A program made the position numbers and the translations under genes. This document shows positions 44,370 through 54,155 of a DNA stretch of 63,953 bases, piece by piece. The notes below the pieces were generated by a model, which saw only the letters and a program-made list of their open reading frames with translations, did no database searches and was not told where the DNA came from. Each line of letters starts with the position of its first letter. Position 1 is the first letter of the stretch. Source of the stretch: Mycobacterium sp. UM_CSW (GTDB lineage Bacteria; Actinomycetota; Actinomycetes; Mycobacteriales; Mycobacteriaceae); NCBI RefSeq assembly GCF_000455205.1, contig NZ_AUWQ01000046.1:1-63953 (forward strand), given 5' to 3'.

Positions 44370-46526
44370 TCACCACCAACCGGTGCCGGCCCCGATCTGG
44401 CGGCCCAGCTCGTTGGTCATCGTCCGCACGTAGGTGGGCGACAGGTGGTGCGCGCCGTGGTAGATCAGCACGTTTCCCTCGACGGGGCGGCAGACGTCGG
44501 CGCGGCAGATCGCGTCCGACATGTCGAGGACCTTCAGCAACGGGAATTGTGTGACGAAGTCGAGCGTCTGGTTGCGATCGGCCAGCACGTCGGAGCGCTT
44601 GACCGCGCACGAATCGGGGCTGCCGCCCTTCTTGGCCAGGCAGTCCGCCGGGTCGAACGGCTTGCCGTTCTTGACCAGCCACGGGGTGTCTCGCATGCCG
44701 AGGATGGGAATGTTGTTGTCCGACAACGTTTGCCAGATGCCGATGTAGGTCGCCGGCATCACGTCGCCGGCCTTGATGTTCCACGGGCGGGTCGTCGTGG
44801 TGAACACGTAGTCGGGACGGTCGGTGACCAGCTTGGTCATCGTCCGCTGGACCCACTCCCGGCACTGCATGTACGGGGCGTTGTTGCCCATGATCAGCGG
44901 GACTTCCTCGGTGGACAACGGGCAGCCCATCTTCAGATAGGTGACCACCTTGAAGTGGTGCAGCTGGCCCAGCAGGTCCAGCGCGGGCAGCCAGTGCTCC
45001 GCGTGCGACCCGCCGGCCAGGGCGATGCTGCGGGTGGCCTCGACGTCGCCGTAGGTGCAGTTGACCAGCGCGGGGTTGACGAAGTCGCTGATGCAGCCGT
45101 CCCGGGTCGAGATCGGCAGGTCGTCCTTGACCTCCAGCACGCTGGGTCGCATCGGCAGCGCCGGGACCCGCGCGTGCTCGGTGAGGGCGCGCGCGCCCGG
45201 GTAGTCCTGCGGGTTGAGGACGCTGAGCTCCTTGCCCGCGGCGCGCAACACCGTGACGTGCTGACGCCAGGTGAACGACGTCGCCGTGAGCGTGACGGCG
45301 AGCAGCACCACCATCGATCCCAGCGCCATCGTCGGCCTGCGCAGGCGCAGCGACCAGGGGACCGGGGGGATCCTCGGCTCGGTCGCCGGGGACGCGCTGG
45401 ATGTCCGGTAACGCAGCGGATCCTCGACGAGCCGGGTGGTCAGGTAGGCCAGCGCCCCGGAGACCAGCAGGACCGCAGCGCCGTCGACGAAGCCGGCGTG
45501 GCGGTGGCCGCTGTAGGACAGCCAGAAGATGAGCAGCGGCCAGTGCCACAGGTACAGCGAGTAGGCCATCGCGCCCAGCGCCACCAGCGGTCCCGCCGCC
45601 AGGATCCGGTTGGGCAGCGGCATCCGGTTATGCGCGCCGGCCGGTAGGTTCGCCCCGGCCAGGATCATCAGCATGGTGGCCCCGACCGGGACCAGCGCCC
45701 AGGGGCCGGGGAATTCCTTGACGCCGTCGATGAGAGCGCCGCACGACACGATCGCCGCCAGCGCGGCCGTGGCGAGGGCGGTGCGCAGCCACATCGGCCA
45801 CCGGACGTAGGGCACGACGGCGCCGACGAGCGCGCCCAGCAGCAACTCCCAGGCCCGCGCGAAGCTGTTGTAGTAGGCCAGCGCCTGGTTGTCCTGATGG
45901 GCGACGGTGGCATAGACGAACGAGGCCAGCGTCAGCACCCCGAGCAGCAGCAGGAACCCGGTCCGCAGGTGCGGGCCGAGCGGGCGGCGCAGCAGGAATG
46001 CGCAGCCGGCGACCAGCAGCAGGAAGGCGACGTAGAACTGGCCCTGCACCGACATCGACCAGATGTGCTGCAGCGGGGTGACGGCCTCACCCGCGCGCAG
46101 GTAGTCCGCCGCCGAGTTGGCCAGCTCCCAGTTCTGGTAGTAGCCGAGGCTGGCCAGGCTCTGGTCGGCGAACGTCTCCCAGCGGGTTTCGGGCTGCACC
46201 AGGACGGTCAGCAGTCCGCAGCCGGCCAGGACCACCACCAGGGCGGGCAGCAGGCGGCGGATCAGCCGGGTCACCTCGGAAAGCGGCGACAGCGGGACAT
46301 CGGGGTTGAGCGCGGCGCGCAGGATCTTCCCGCCGAAGAAGAACCCGGACAACGCGAGAAAAACGTCCACCCCGCCGGAGACCCGCCCGAACCAGACGTG
46401 GAACACGGCGACGAGCGCGATCGCGATCCCGCGCAGCCCGTCGAGGTCGTAGCGGTAGAACCCGGCCGCACGCGCCGGCACCGGTGCGGCGGCAACCGGT
46501 GGACGAGGCGGCGACAGGGTCTGCAT
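44370..46526 (-). CDS. Membrane acyltransferase-3 with C-terminal SGNH-like domain (Rv1565c homologue)
   Basis: A 718-aa protein. Residues about 25-400 form an acyltransferase-3 domain with about ten membrane segments (YRYDLDGLRGIAIALVAVFH). The C-terminal third is an extracytoplasmic SGNH-type domain, as in O-acetyltransferases acting on cell-wall or glycan substrates. The SGNH block I reads GGSHAEHW rather than GDSHA, and the final block reads HGAHHLSPTY, with Gly where a D-x-x-H Asp is expected, so catalysis may be altered. The ATG at 46526 is used; a TTG at 46532 is rejected. It lies upstream of the tre operon. Confidence 0.88.
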   Translation of the reverse strand: MQTLSPPRPPVAAAPVPARAAGFYRYDLDGLRGIAIALVAVFHVWFGRVSGGVDVFLALSGFFFGGKILRAALNPDVPLSPLSEVTRLIRRLLPALVVVLAGCGLLTVLVQPETRWETFADQSLASLGYYQNWELANSAADYLRAGEAVTPLQHIWSMSVQGQFYVAFLLLVAGCAFLLRRPLGPHLRTGFLLLLGVLTLASFVYATVAHQDNQALAYYNSFARAWELLLGALVGAVVPYVRWPMWLRTALATAALAAIVSCGALIDGVKEFPGPWALVPVGATMLMILAGANLPAGAHNRMPLPNRILAAGPLVALGAMAYSLYLWHWPLLIFWLSYSGHRHAGFVDGAAVLLVSGALAYLTTRLVEDPLRYRTSSASPATEPRIPPVPWSLRLRRPTMALGSMVVLLAVTLTATSFTWRQHVTVLRAAGKELSVLNPQDYPGARALTEHARVPALPMRPSVLEVKDDLPISTRDGCISDFVNPALVNCTYGDVEATRSIALAGGSHAEHWLPALDLLGQLHHFKVVTYLKMGCPLSTEEVPLIMGNNAPYMQCREWVQRTMTKLVTDRPDYVFTTTTRPWNIKAGDVMPATYIGIWQTLSDNNIPILGMRDTPWLVKNGKPFDPADCLAKKGGSPDSCAVKRSDVLADRNQTLDFVTQFPLLKVLDMSDAICRADVCRPVEGNVLIYHGAHHLSPTYVRTMTNELGRQIGAGTGWW

Positions 46527-46645
46527 GGTCAACCGCCAACTTAACCGAAAACCGCCACCCGCTCCTGGCGGCCGGCCTTCCGGCGAGCCTGTTCAGGGGA
46601 GCAAGTGGCGGGTGTTCGGCGGGGCGAAACGGCCCCGGCTGAGGG

Positions 46646-47392
46646 CTACCGCGTGATGCCGTAGGGCGACTGCTGCACCGGCGCCTGCTGCGGCTGCTGC
46701 AGCAGGGGCAGCTGCTGCACGGGCGCCTGCTGGACCGGGGCCTGCTGCAGCGGTGCCTGTTGGGTCGGGACTTGCTGGACCGGTGCTTGCTGCAGCGGTG
46801 CCTGTTGGGTCGGGACCTGCTGGACCGGCGCCTGCTGCAGGGGTGCCTGTTGGGTGGGGACCTGCTGCAGCGGTGCCTGCTGGAACGGCGTCTGCTGGAC
46901 CCCGAGAACCCGGACCAGGTAGGGCGTCATCCCATTGGCGCGCACCGGCGACACCTGGACCACGTCGCCCACCTCGAGCATCTGGTTGTTGCCGAGGTAC
47001 ATCGCGACGCTCTGGGTGCCCTCGGGGCCGTAGAAGATCAGGTCGCCGCGTTGCGCCTGCTGCGGCAGCACCTTCTGGCCCAGCCGGTACATCTCACCGG
47101 AGGAACGCGGCAGCTTGATCCCGGCGCCGGCGTAGGCGTACTGCATCAGGCCCGAGGCGTCGAAACCGACGGTCATGGCGCCGGTGCCCTTGCCGCGGGT
47201 GGGGCCGGTGACGCCGCCGCCGGCCCAGGAAAACGGCACGCCGCGTTGCGAAAGACCGCGCATGACGACGATGTCGGCGGCCTGCTGGTAGTCCATCGAC
47301 CGGGTGCCGGGGTCGGCCGTCGCGATGCTGGCGGTGGCCAACGGGGCCACCAGCATCGCGAGACCGATCGCGAAAGCGGAGATGCGTTTCAT
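46646..47392 (-). CDS. ripD: RipD-like NlpC/P60 peptidoglycan-binding protein with Gln/Pro repeat tail
   Basis: A 248-aa secreted protein homologous to Mtb RipD (Rv1566c, about 230 aa). A signal peptide ([20 protein letters not shown], cleaved near ATAD) precedes an NlpC/P60 domain at about residues 35-165. The usual D-C-S-G catalytic motif reads DASG ([10 protein letters not shown]), so the cysteine is Ala, in line with RipD being non-hydrolytic and binding peptidoglycan. The last 83 residues are Gln/Pro repeats. The start at 47392 gives a clean signal peptide; the longer frame to 47557 is 5' leader. Confidence 0.92.
   Translation of the reverse strand: MKRISAFAIGLAMLVAPLATASIATADPGTRSMDYQQAADIVVMRGLSQRGVPFSWAGGGVTGPTRGKGTGAMTVGFDASGLMQYAYAGAGIKLPRSSGEMYRLGQKVLPQQAQRGDLIFYGPEGTQSVAMYLGNNQMLEVGDVVQVSPVRANGMTPYLVRVLGVQQTPFQQAPLQQVPTQQAPLQQAPVQQVPTQQAPLQQAPVQQVPTQQAPLQQAPVQQAPVQQLPLLQQPQQAPVQQSPYGITR
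46703..46897 (-). repeat. 15-bp tandem repeat encoding QQ(A/V/T)P(L/V/T) pentapeptides in ripD
   Basis: Thirteen consecutive pentapeptides such as [10 protein letters not shown] and QQVPT are encoded here, with a 45-bp higher-order unit [15 protein letters not shown] repeated. Array length probably varies among strains. Confidence 0.85.
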
Positions 47393-47784
47393 GGGGTTCC
47401 CACCTTCTTGGGTCCTGGGCCTCCGTCGCGGTGACTTCGCGCGGCGGCCGCTAGTGCAGGCGGTGAAGGCCTCCCCGTCGGGGCCCTGCGCCGCTGCATG
47501 ACGCTTGGCGATGAACCCGGTCGGCCTGCCGGAATTCACACCAGTCACTACAGACACTTTTACAACAGAAGTGGCCGGCGGAAAACGCCTGGTGAGGTTC
47601 GGAAAGGATTATTTGTCGTAACGTGACCGGACGGTGACTGGCCGCCCCAATCGCGTGCGCCCCGTTGTGATTTGGGTCTCAGTCGTGCGCCACTGACCCG
47701 GTCGCGCCGAAGTCGACGTCAGCGCGACGCACACTCGCACTTTTCCGCGCTGCCGTCGATCTGGGTGGAAACGGCGCGCCCGGC
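47393..47784. other. 392-bp gap: ripD leader and promoter region
   Basis: This stretch holds the upstream region of ripD on the minus strand. A GGTGGG-like ribosome site lies just before the ATG, and a GC-rich leader of about 160 nt contains small GGCC/GGCC stems. Further up is a paired GTCAC motif (separate entry). No additional gene is convincing; the open frame to 47557 has no signal-peptide or codon support. Confidence 0.5.
47623..47638 (-). promoter_or_regulatory. Candidate MtrA box upstream of ripD
   Basis: Read on the minus strand there are two GTCAC words whose starts are 11 bp apart (47638-47634 and 47627-47623). The response regulator MtrA binds direct repeats of GTCAC/GTAAC-like words with about this spacing upstream of cell-wall hydrolase genes. 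It lies about 230 nt upstream of the ripD ATG. Confidence 0.35.
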
Positions 47785-48246
47785 TCAGAGCCAGTAGCGC
47801 TCGCTGAAGGTGGTCAGGATGAAGCCGGCCGCCGAGGCGACCATGAGCAGGACGAGCGACAGGACCGGCCAGAAGGACATGTACCAGCCCTTCAGGAGGG
47901 AAACGAACGGGCCGATTCCGGCCGCGGCGATCGCCGCGCCGATGCCGCCCCACACAACCGGGTGAATGTAGTAGTCGATCCCGAACGGGACGGGTCCGCA
48001 GTCCTCGCCCTGGCAGACCTTCCCGAGGTAGCCGAAGAGCCGCGCCGGCCAGTTCGTCGCCGTGGCGAGGACCAGGAGCAGCACCAGCAGCGTGACCGTG
48101 CAGATGACGTCCCAGGCCGCGATCCGCAGGCGAAGCACCCGGGGCGGCTCGTGGTCGCGCTGGTCGGGGCGCTCGGGCGCCGGCGGGGCGGCGATGTGGT
48201 CACCCGGGTTGGGGTCGTCGGTCTGGTGCCGCGAAGCCATGGCCAT
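47785..48246 (-). CDS. Hypothetical membrane protein (Rv1567c position)
   Basis: A 153-aa protein with a hydrophilic Pro/Asp/Arg N-terminus (residues 1-40) and three hydrophobic segments (about 44-62, 90-112, 122-145). A short loop holds two cysteines ([11 protein letters not shown]) that could form a disulfide outside the membrane. It occupies the place of Mtb Rv1567c, a 94-aa membrane protein, but is longer. Start at 48246 or two codons later. Divergent from bioA; function unknown. Confidence 0.75.
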   Translation of the reverse strand: MAMASRHQTDDPNPGDHIAAPPAPERPDQRDHEPPRVLRLRIAAWDVICTVTLLVLLLVLATATNWPARLFGYLGKVCQGEDCGPVPFGIDYYIHPVVWGGIGAAIAAAGIGPFVSLLKGWYMSFWPVLSLVLLMVASAAGFILTTFSERYWL

Positions 48247-48303
48247 AGATGGTCCCCGATGGCCGCGAATTGTGCGAACCGGCTGCCTCTACGCTCGATC
48301 TCT

Positions 48304-49608
48304 ATGCCTGCGGCGAGGGCCGGGCTGACGCCCGAGGAGATCAGCGCGATCGACGCGGCGCACCTGTGGCATCCCTACAGCACCATTGGCCGGGAGGCGA
48401 TGGCGCCCGTCGTGGCCGTCGCCGCCCGGGGCACCCGGCTGACGCTGATCCGCGACGGCGAGCCCGTCGAGGCGCTCGACGCGATGAGCTCCTGGTGGAC
48501 CGCGATCCACGGGCACGGGCACCCGGACCTGGACGCCGCGCTCGCCGCGCAGCTGGCCACGATGAACCACGTCATGTTCGGCGGGCTGACCCACGAGCCC
48601 GCGGCCCGGCTGGCGCGGCTGCTGGTGGAGATCACGCCGGCGGGGTTGGAGACGGTGTTCTTCAGCGACTCGGGGTCGGTGTCGGTGGAGGTGGCGGTCA
48701 AGATGGCGCTGCAATACTGGCGCAGCCGCGGCCGGCCCGCCAAGCACCGGCTGATGACCTGGCGCGGCGGCTACCACGGCGACACCTTCACCCCGATGAG
48801 CATCTGCGACCCCGACGGCGGCATGCACTCGCTGTGGACCGACATCCTGGCGCGACAGGTGTTCGCCCCCCAGGTGCCCGGCGACTACGACGCCGCCTAC
48901 AGTGCGGCGTTCGAGGCACAGCTTGCAGAGCACGCCGACGAACTGGCGGCCGTCGTCGTCGAGCCGGTGGTACAGGGTGCGGGTGGGATGCGCTTTCACG
49001 ATCCGCGCTACCTGACCGATCTTCGGGACATGTGCCGGCGGCACGACGTGCTGCTGATCTTCGACGAGATCGCCACCGGCTTCGGGCGCACCGGCGAGCT
49101 GTTCGCCGCCGACCACGCCGGAGTGAGCCCGGACATCATGTGCGTCGGCAAGGCGCTGACCGGCGGGTACGTCAGCCTGGCCGCCACGCTGTGCAGCACC
49201 GACATTGCGGAAACCATCAGCTCGGGGGAGGCCGGCGCGCTGATGCACGGGCCCACGTTCATGGCCAATCCGCTGGCCTGCGCGGTGTCGGTGGCCAGCG
49301 TCGAGCTGCTGCTCGCCCAGGACTGGCGATCCAGGGTGGGGGAGATATCCGCGGGACTGGTGGACGGACTGCGACCGGCCCGCGAGCTGCCCGGTGTGGC
49401 CGACGTGCGGGTGTGCGGCGCGATCGGCGTCATCGAATGCGACCGGCCGGTCGACCTGGCCGTCGCCACCCCGGCGGCGCTGGACCACGGCGTGTGGCTG
49501 CGCCCGTTCCGCAACCTGATCTACGCGATGCCGCCGTACGTGAGCTCCGGCGAGGAGATCGCGCAGATCACGTCGGCGATGGTCGAGGTTGCGCGGGTGG
49601 TGGGCTGA
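48304..49608 (+). CDS. bioA: Adenosylmethionine-8-amino-7-oxononanoate aminotransferase
   Basis: A 434-aa PLP enzyme of biotin synthesis, the Mtb Rv1568 homologue (437 aa). It converts KAPA to DAPA using SAM as amino donor. Visible features are the N-terminal HLWHPYS, the substrate region [23 protein letters not shown], the Asp of [15 protein letters not shown] and the PLP Lys in VGKALTGGY near residue 282. A TACGCT box ends 9 nt before the ATG, suggesting a nearly leaderless start. In Mtb bioF1 and bioD follow; here they do not. Confidence 0.95.
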   Translation: MPAARAGLTPEEISAIDAAHLWHPYSTIGREAMAPVVAVAARGTRLTLIRDGEPVEALDAMSSWWTAIHGHGHPDLDAALAAQLATMNHVMFGGLTHEPAARLARLLVEITPAGLETVFFSDSGSVSVEVAVKMALQYWRSRGRPAKHRLMTWRGGYHGDTFTPMSICDPDGGMHSLWTDILARQVFAPQVPGDYDAAYSAAFEAQLAEHADELAAVVVEPVVQGAGGMRFHDPRYLTDLRDMCRRHDVLLIFDEIATGFGRTGELFAADHAGVSPDIMCVGKALTGGYVSLAATLCSTDIAETISSGEAGALMHGPTFMANPLACAVSVASVELLLAQDWRSRVGEISAGLVDGLRPARELPGVADVRVCGAIGVIECDRPVDLAVATPAALDHGVWLRPFRNLIYAMPPYVSSGEEIAQITSAMVEVARVVG

Positions 49609-49706
49609 ACCGGTCGCGGTCACTCAGCGAATTCTCAGTAGATTCTTCGAAGCCGGTTAGCTCGGCTCAAAGGGTCCTCAAAGTCGCAGGCCGCAGGATC
49701 TACCTC

Positions 49707-50177
49707 ATGATGAGTCAGTCGCTCTGCGCCAAGTTGATCGACCGCTACGTACGCACCTGCGGCCTGCAGTTCCTCAAGGGCGAGCACGACGGCGAATACT
49801 TCTGTGTCGCCAACGCCGATGCCAGGCGGCTGCACATCCACCTCGAGATCTCACGGTCGTTCGGCGACATGTTGATCATCGGGATCGCTCCGGCGGGCTC
49901 CTTCCGCGCCGCCGACCGCCCCTGGCTCACCCGGTTAGCTGACACGTGGAACAAGCAGAACCGCAAAGTCACCGCGATCGTGCACGGTTGCTCGGACCCG
50001 CAACGCGTCGGCCTCGTGGCCCGCAGGTCCCGGTGGATCCAGGACAGCATCTCGTTCGAGGAGTTCGCTTCCTTCGTAGACCGCACCATCGCCGACGCCG
50101 TCGACCTGTTTGCTGAGGCGACCGTGGTTGTCGAGTTGACCTCGACGGCGCAGCCGATGCTGCGCGACGCCAGCTGA
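49707..50177 (+). CDS. YbjN/type III chaperone-like small protein
   Basis: A 156-aa protein with two adjacent ATG starts (49707, 49710). The sequence FLKGEHDGEYFCVANADARR and LHIHLEISRSFGDMLIIGIA, then a region with RLADTWNKQNRKVTAIVHG, fits the alpha/beta YbjN fold, which resembles type III secretion chaperones. The homology call is from pattern only. It follows bioA by 98 nt and precedes a PE gene, so a link to type VII secretion is possible but unproven. Confidence 0.6.
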   Translation: MMSQSLCAKLIDRYVRTCGLQFLKGEHDGEYFCVANADARRLHIHLEISRSFGDMLIIGIAPAGSFRAADRPWLTRLADTWNKQNRKVTAIVHGCSDPQRVGLVARRSRWIQDSISFEEFASFVDRTIADAVDLFAEATVVVELTSTAQPMLRDAS

Positions 50178-50534
50178 GATTTCTGACGCGCACGGCCGGG
50201 CGCGACGCCGCCGCCGTCCCGCCAGTGTGGGCCCGACCGCCGACGATGAAGTTGTGGCTGATCGAAGCCAACCGGGACGGTTTCCGGGGCGACTCTAACC
50301 GCGCGTCCCGGTAGGAGCGCAACGACCCGGAGGACCGCATGCTTTTCGGCCTGTGCGCACCATGTTCGAAAGCCGCCTAGCAGCGGGTATGCGGCGCCGC
50401 CAAGTTTTGTTGATCGCGATTCCCGGAAGCGCCCGCGCGCCGTTGTACTTGTGTGTAATCTCCGTGACGGGCGTGACCCAGTCATCCTTCGTGCTTTGCC
50501 GCTGGGTCCGTTGGTGACCGGCTGGAGGATAGAT
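50178..50534. other. 357-bp gap upstream of the PE gene
   Basis: No gene is supported here. It contains a perfect 9-bp inverted repeat, ACCGGGACG (50271-50279) with CGTCCCGGT (50304-50312), around a 24-nt loop. The PE ribosome site GGAGG lies just before the ATG. The promoter of the PE gene is probably in the AT-richer part near 50400-50470. Confidence 0.5.
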
Positions 50535-51071
50535 ATGTCGTATGTGATGGCGTCGCCGGAGTTGATGGCGGCAGCAGCGGCGGATGTGGCTGGTATCGGT
50601 TCGACGCTCCGCGCGGCACACCTGGCGGCGGCGGCCCCGACCGTCGGGGTGATACCGGCGGCTGCCGACGAGGTGTCGGCGGCCGTCGCCCAGGTGTTCT
50701 CCCAGGCCGCCCAGAGCTTCCAGGGGCTGGTCGGGAAGGCGTCGGCGTTCGGTCAGCAGTTCGCGCAGCAGTTGACCGCGGGCGGCGGCGCCTATGCGGC
50801 CGCCGAGGCCGTCAATGCCGCGTCCGTGTCCGCCGATTCGAGCTCGATTATTCAACAGCTCATCGACGCGCCGAGCGGGTTCCTCGCAGCGTTTAACAAC
50901 CTCTATAACAGCACGACGGGCGTTTTGAAATTCTTCTTGAGCTTCCTCGAGCTACCGGTCTATATCGCATATGAGGGACTGGTTTTGACGTATTTGACGC
51001 TGGCCGGATTGATCGCCTTGGAGCAAACCTTGGCCAAATTCCTTACCGGCGCACCGATCCCGATTCCGTAA
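50535..51071 (+). CDS. PE-family protein
   Basis: A 178-aa protein. Residues 1-100 are a typical PE domain: MSYVMASPELMAAAAADVAG, two amphipathic helices and the type VII secretion signal Y87-x3-E91 in AYAAAEAVN. The C-terminal 80 residues are hydrophobic and not of the PGRS type. No PPE or ESX gene is adjacent. It is convergent with the mmpL pair, 24 bp away. PE proteins accompany the mmpS-mmpL export units of the glycopeptidolipid loci, so an accessory surface role in lipid export is plausible. Confidence 0.9.
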   Translation: MSYVMASPELMAAAAADVAGIGSTLRAAHLAAAAPTVGVIPAAADEVSAAVAQVFSQAAQSFQGLVGKASAFGQQFAQQLTAGGGAYAAAEAVNAASVSADSSSIIQQLIDAPSGFLAAFNNLYNSTTGVLKFFLSFLELPVYIAYEGLVLTYLTLAGLIALEQTLAKFLTGAPIPIP

Positions 51072-51095
51072 TTTTCCCGCGCTATTGCCTTCGGC

Positions 51096-54011
51096 CTAGA
51101 CCGTCAGCCGGGGGAGTTCGACCGTGGCCGGGTCGTCGTCGCTGCGCTCCTCGTGCAGCAGCAGGGACCGCACCAGCGCGCGTGGGCCCTCGGAGCGAAG
51201 CATGTAGCTGGCCGGGCGCGGCCGGACCGTCTGGGGCCACCAGAACCACCTTCCGAGCAGCGCTGCGATCGACGGTGTCATGAACGAACGCACGACCAAC
51301 GTGTCGAACAACAGGCCCAGGCCGATCGTGGTCCCCAGCTGGCCGATGACGAGCAAATCGCTGAATATCATCGAGGCCATGGTGAAGGCGAATACCAGGC
51401 CCGCGTTCGTCACGACCTTTCCGGTGCCACCCATGGCGCGGATGATGCCGGTGTTTATCCCGGCGGCTATTTCCTCTTTCATGCGGGCCACCAGCAGCAA
51501 GTTGTAGTCGGATCCCACCGCCAACAGGACGATCACCGACATCGGGAGCACCATCCAGTGCAATTTGATGCCCAGAACGTACTGCCACACCAAAACGGAC
51601 AGCCCGAACGATGCGCCCAGTGAAAGCACCACCGTCCCCACGATCACCAAGGCGGCGACAAAACTTCGCGTCAACGCCAGCATGATGACGAAAATAAGGC
51701 AGAGCGCACCGACGAGCGCGATCCACAAATCGTATTTCGAGCCGTCGTCGAAGTCCTTGTAGGTCGCCGCGGCGCCGGCGATGGAAATCTTGGCACTCTC
51801 CAGCGGAGTCGTCTTGAGCGCCTCTTCGGCCGCCGTCCTGATCGGATTGATTCGCGCTATGCCCTCGGGCGTCGCGGGATCGCCACGGTGGGAAATGATG
51901 AACCGGGCCGCCTTCCCGTCCGGGGACACGAAGGAGCTCATCGCGCGCTGGAAGTCGGCGTTTTGGAAGACATCGGGCGGCAGGAAGAAGGAGTCGTCAT
52001 TCTTGGCGGCGTCGAACGCCTGCCCCATGGTGGTCGCGTTCCGGCTAGCTTCGTCCAGCTGACCGAACAGCCCGGACGTGGTGCTGTGGTTCGTCAACAG
52101 CGTCACGCGCGTGGCTTCCGCGATCGCGATCAGTGGCGGCGTCAGCAGGAGCAGCTGTGCCGCCAGCTCGTCCGCCTTCTCCGCATCCTTAACGACCATG
52201 TGCAATCTGTCGCTGAGCGCATCGACGCTGTCGAACAGCTGAAATATCGACCTCAACGCAAAGCAGATGGGGATGTCGTAGCAGTGCTTCTCCCAGTAGA
52301 AGTAGCTCCGAATCGGCCTGAAGAAGTCGTCGAAATCCGCCACGTGGCCTTCCAGCTCGTCCACGATGGATTCCATCTCTTTCGCCACGCCTACCGTTTC
52401 ATGGGCGACGGCGGTGAGCTGCTTCTGCAATTCGTACAGGTGCTTCAATATTGCGATCTGTTTGGCAAGCGAGTCGGCCTCGGTGAGCATGTCGTTCATG
52501 CGGGCCTTCATGAATTGCATGTTTTGCATCATGGACGAATTTTGGAGGCTGATCAGGAACGGTATCGACGTGTGTTCGATCGGCGTTCCCTCGGGCCTGG
52601 TTATGCCCTGCACCCGAGAAATTCCCGGAACGCGGAATATCGCCTTGGCTATTTTGTGCAGCACCAAAAAGTCCGCCGGATTGCGCATGTCGTGGTCCGC
52701 TTCGATCATCAGAATGTCCGGCAGCATTCGCGATTGCGAGAAATGGCGGTCGGCGGCGGCAAACCCCAAATTAGCGGGAAGGTCTTTAGGCAGATATGGC
52801 CGGTCGTCGTAGCTTGTTTTGTAGCCCGGAAGCGTCACCAGGCCGACCAGGGCGACCGCCAACGTCGTGACGAGGATGGGCGCGGGCCAGCGGACAATCG
52901 CGGTGCCGAACCCCCGCCATCGTTTTTGCGCGAGCCTGCGCTTGGGGTCACACAGCCCGAACCGGCTCCCGGTGGTCAGGACCGCCGGGACCAGCGTGAC
53001 CGCGACGGCGACCGCGACGAGCATGCCCACCGCGCAGGGCACGCCGATCGTCTGGAAAATCGGCATCCGAGTGAAGCTCAGGCACAGCATCGCGCCGGCG
53101 ATCGTCAAACCGGAGCCCAGGACGACGGGAGCGACGCCGCGGTAGGTGGTGTAGTACGCGGTTTCGGGATCCTCACCGGCCTGGCGGGCCTCCTGATAGC
53201 GACCGAAGAAGAAGATTCCGTAGTCGGTCCCGGCCGCCATCGACAGCGTCACCAGCAGGTTGATGGCGAACGTCGAGAGCACAACCATGTTGTGATCGCC
53301 GAGGAATGCGATGATCCCTCGGGCCGTGCCCACTTCGACGCCCACCCCGATCACCACCAGGATCACGGTGGTGACCGACCGGTAGACCAGCAGCAGGACC
53401 ACGAAGATGATCGCCCCGGCTATCAGGGTCATCTTCAGCAGCGAGTCGTTGCCACTGCGCACCATGTCCGGGATGAGCGCCGCCGGGCCGGTGAGATGGG
53501 CCTCGACACCGGGCGGGGGCGGCGTCTGCTTGATGATCTGGCGGACCGCGGTCACGGATTCCTGCGCCAGGGTGGTGCCCTGATTGCCGGCCAGGTTCAG
53601 CTGCACGTACGCGGCCTTGCCGTCGGCACTTTCCACGCCCGTCGCCGTGAGGCGATCTCCCCACAGGTCCTGCACGTGTTCGACGTGCCGGGGGTCGTTT
53701 CTCAACTCGCGGACCAGTTCCCGGTAGTACGTGCGCGCGTCGTTCCCGAGCGGCTGCTTCCCCTCCAGCACGATCATCGCGAAGCTGTCCGAATCGGACT
53801 CCTTGAAGGCCTTGCCCATGCTCGTCATGGCCCGCACCGACGGTGCATCCTGCGGTGCCAGGGGTACGGAGTGCTCTTCGCCGACCCGCTCCAAGGGAGG
53901 CACCCCGAACGTCACAAGCGCCGTCAAGGCCACCCACGCCAGGATGACGACGAGGGAAATCCGGCGGATCGTCCGCGCAAAGAACGGTGGCCGTTGAACT
54001 TCGGTGCTCAT
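51096..54011 (-). CDS. MmpL-family transporter, second of a tandem pair
   Basis: A 971-aa RND transporter starting [10 protein letters not shown]. It has 11-12 membrane segments and two porter domains. The proton-relay Asp-Tyr pairs are [16 protein letters not shown] and [33 protein letters not shown] is conserved. Upstream is another mmpL, separated by 144 bp without a gene (54012-54155). Two MmpL proteins downstream of one MmpS resemble the mmpS4-mmpL4a-mmpL4b set that exports glycopeptidolipids, where both MmpL are needed. Confidence 0.93.
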   Translation of the reverse strand: MSTEVQRPPFFARTIRRISLVVILAWVALTALVTFGVPPLERVGEEHSVPLAPQDAPSVRAMTSMGKAFKESDSDSFAMIVLEGKQPLGNDARTYYRELVRELRNDPRHVEHVQDLWGDRLTATGVESADGKAAYVQLNLAGNQGTTLAQESVTAVRQIIKQTPPPPGVEAHLTGPAALIPDMVRSGNDSLLKMTLIAGAIIFVVLLLVYRSVTTVILVVIGVGVEVGTARGIIAFLGDHNMVVLSTFAINLLVTLSMAAGTDYGIFFFGRYQEARQAGEDPETAYYTTYRGVAPVVLGSGLTIAGAMLCLSFTRMPIFQTIGVPCAVGMLVAVAVAVTLVPAVLTTGSRFGLCDPKRRLAQKRWRGFGTAIVRWPAPILVTTLAVALVGLVTLPGYKTSYDDRPYLPKDLPANLGFAAADRHFSQSRMLPDILMIEADHDMRNPADFLVLHKIAKAIFRVPGISRVQGITRPEGTPIEHTSIPFLISLQNSSMMQNMQFMKARMNDMLTEADSLAKQIAILKHLYELQKQLTAVAHETVGVAKEMESIVDELEGHVADFDDFFRPIRSYFYWEKHCYDIPICFALRSIFQLFDSVDALSDRLHMVVKDAEKADELAAQLLLLTPPLIAIAEATRVTLLTNHSTTSGLFGQLDEASRNATTMGQAFDAAKNDDSFFLPPDVFQNADFQRAMSSFVSPDGKAARFIISHRGDPATPEGIARINPIRTAAEEALKTTPLESAKISIAGAAATYKDFDDGSKYDLWIALVGALCLIFVIMLALTRSFVAALVIVGTVVLSLGASFGLSVLVWQYVLGIKLHWMVLPMSVIVLLAVGSDYNLLLVARMKEEIAAGINTGIIRAMGGTGKVVTNAGLVFAFTMASMIFSDLLVIGQLGTTIGLGLLFDTLVVRSFMTPSIAALLGRWFWWPQTVRPRPASYMLRSEGPRALVRSLLLHEERSDDDPATVELPRLTV

Positions 54012-54155
54012 GTGGCCTTCACCGTGCGGCCGGTGGACGCGCACGGACCGGGCGCCTCGAAGCGGCAGCCAGCGCTTCCAGTATCGCCTGGTGCCACGAT
54101 GCTCCCCACGGTTGCCGGTCTCGTCCTGAACTGGAAATGCGCCACTTGATCGCCG

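Noticed and set aside
43173-45647. 824-aa open frame on the plus strand
   Set aside because: It spans treX and the acyltransferase antisense and mirrors their codon bias; no domain is recognisable.
47393-47560. c-di-AMP (ydaO) riboswitch upstream of ripD
   Set aside because: The leader is GC-rich and may fold, but I could not match the conserved ydaO core, so only a leader is reported.
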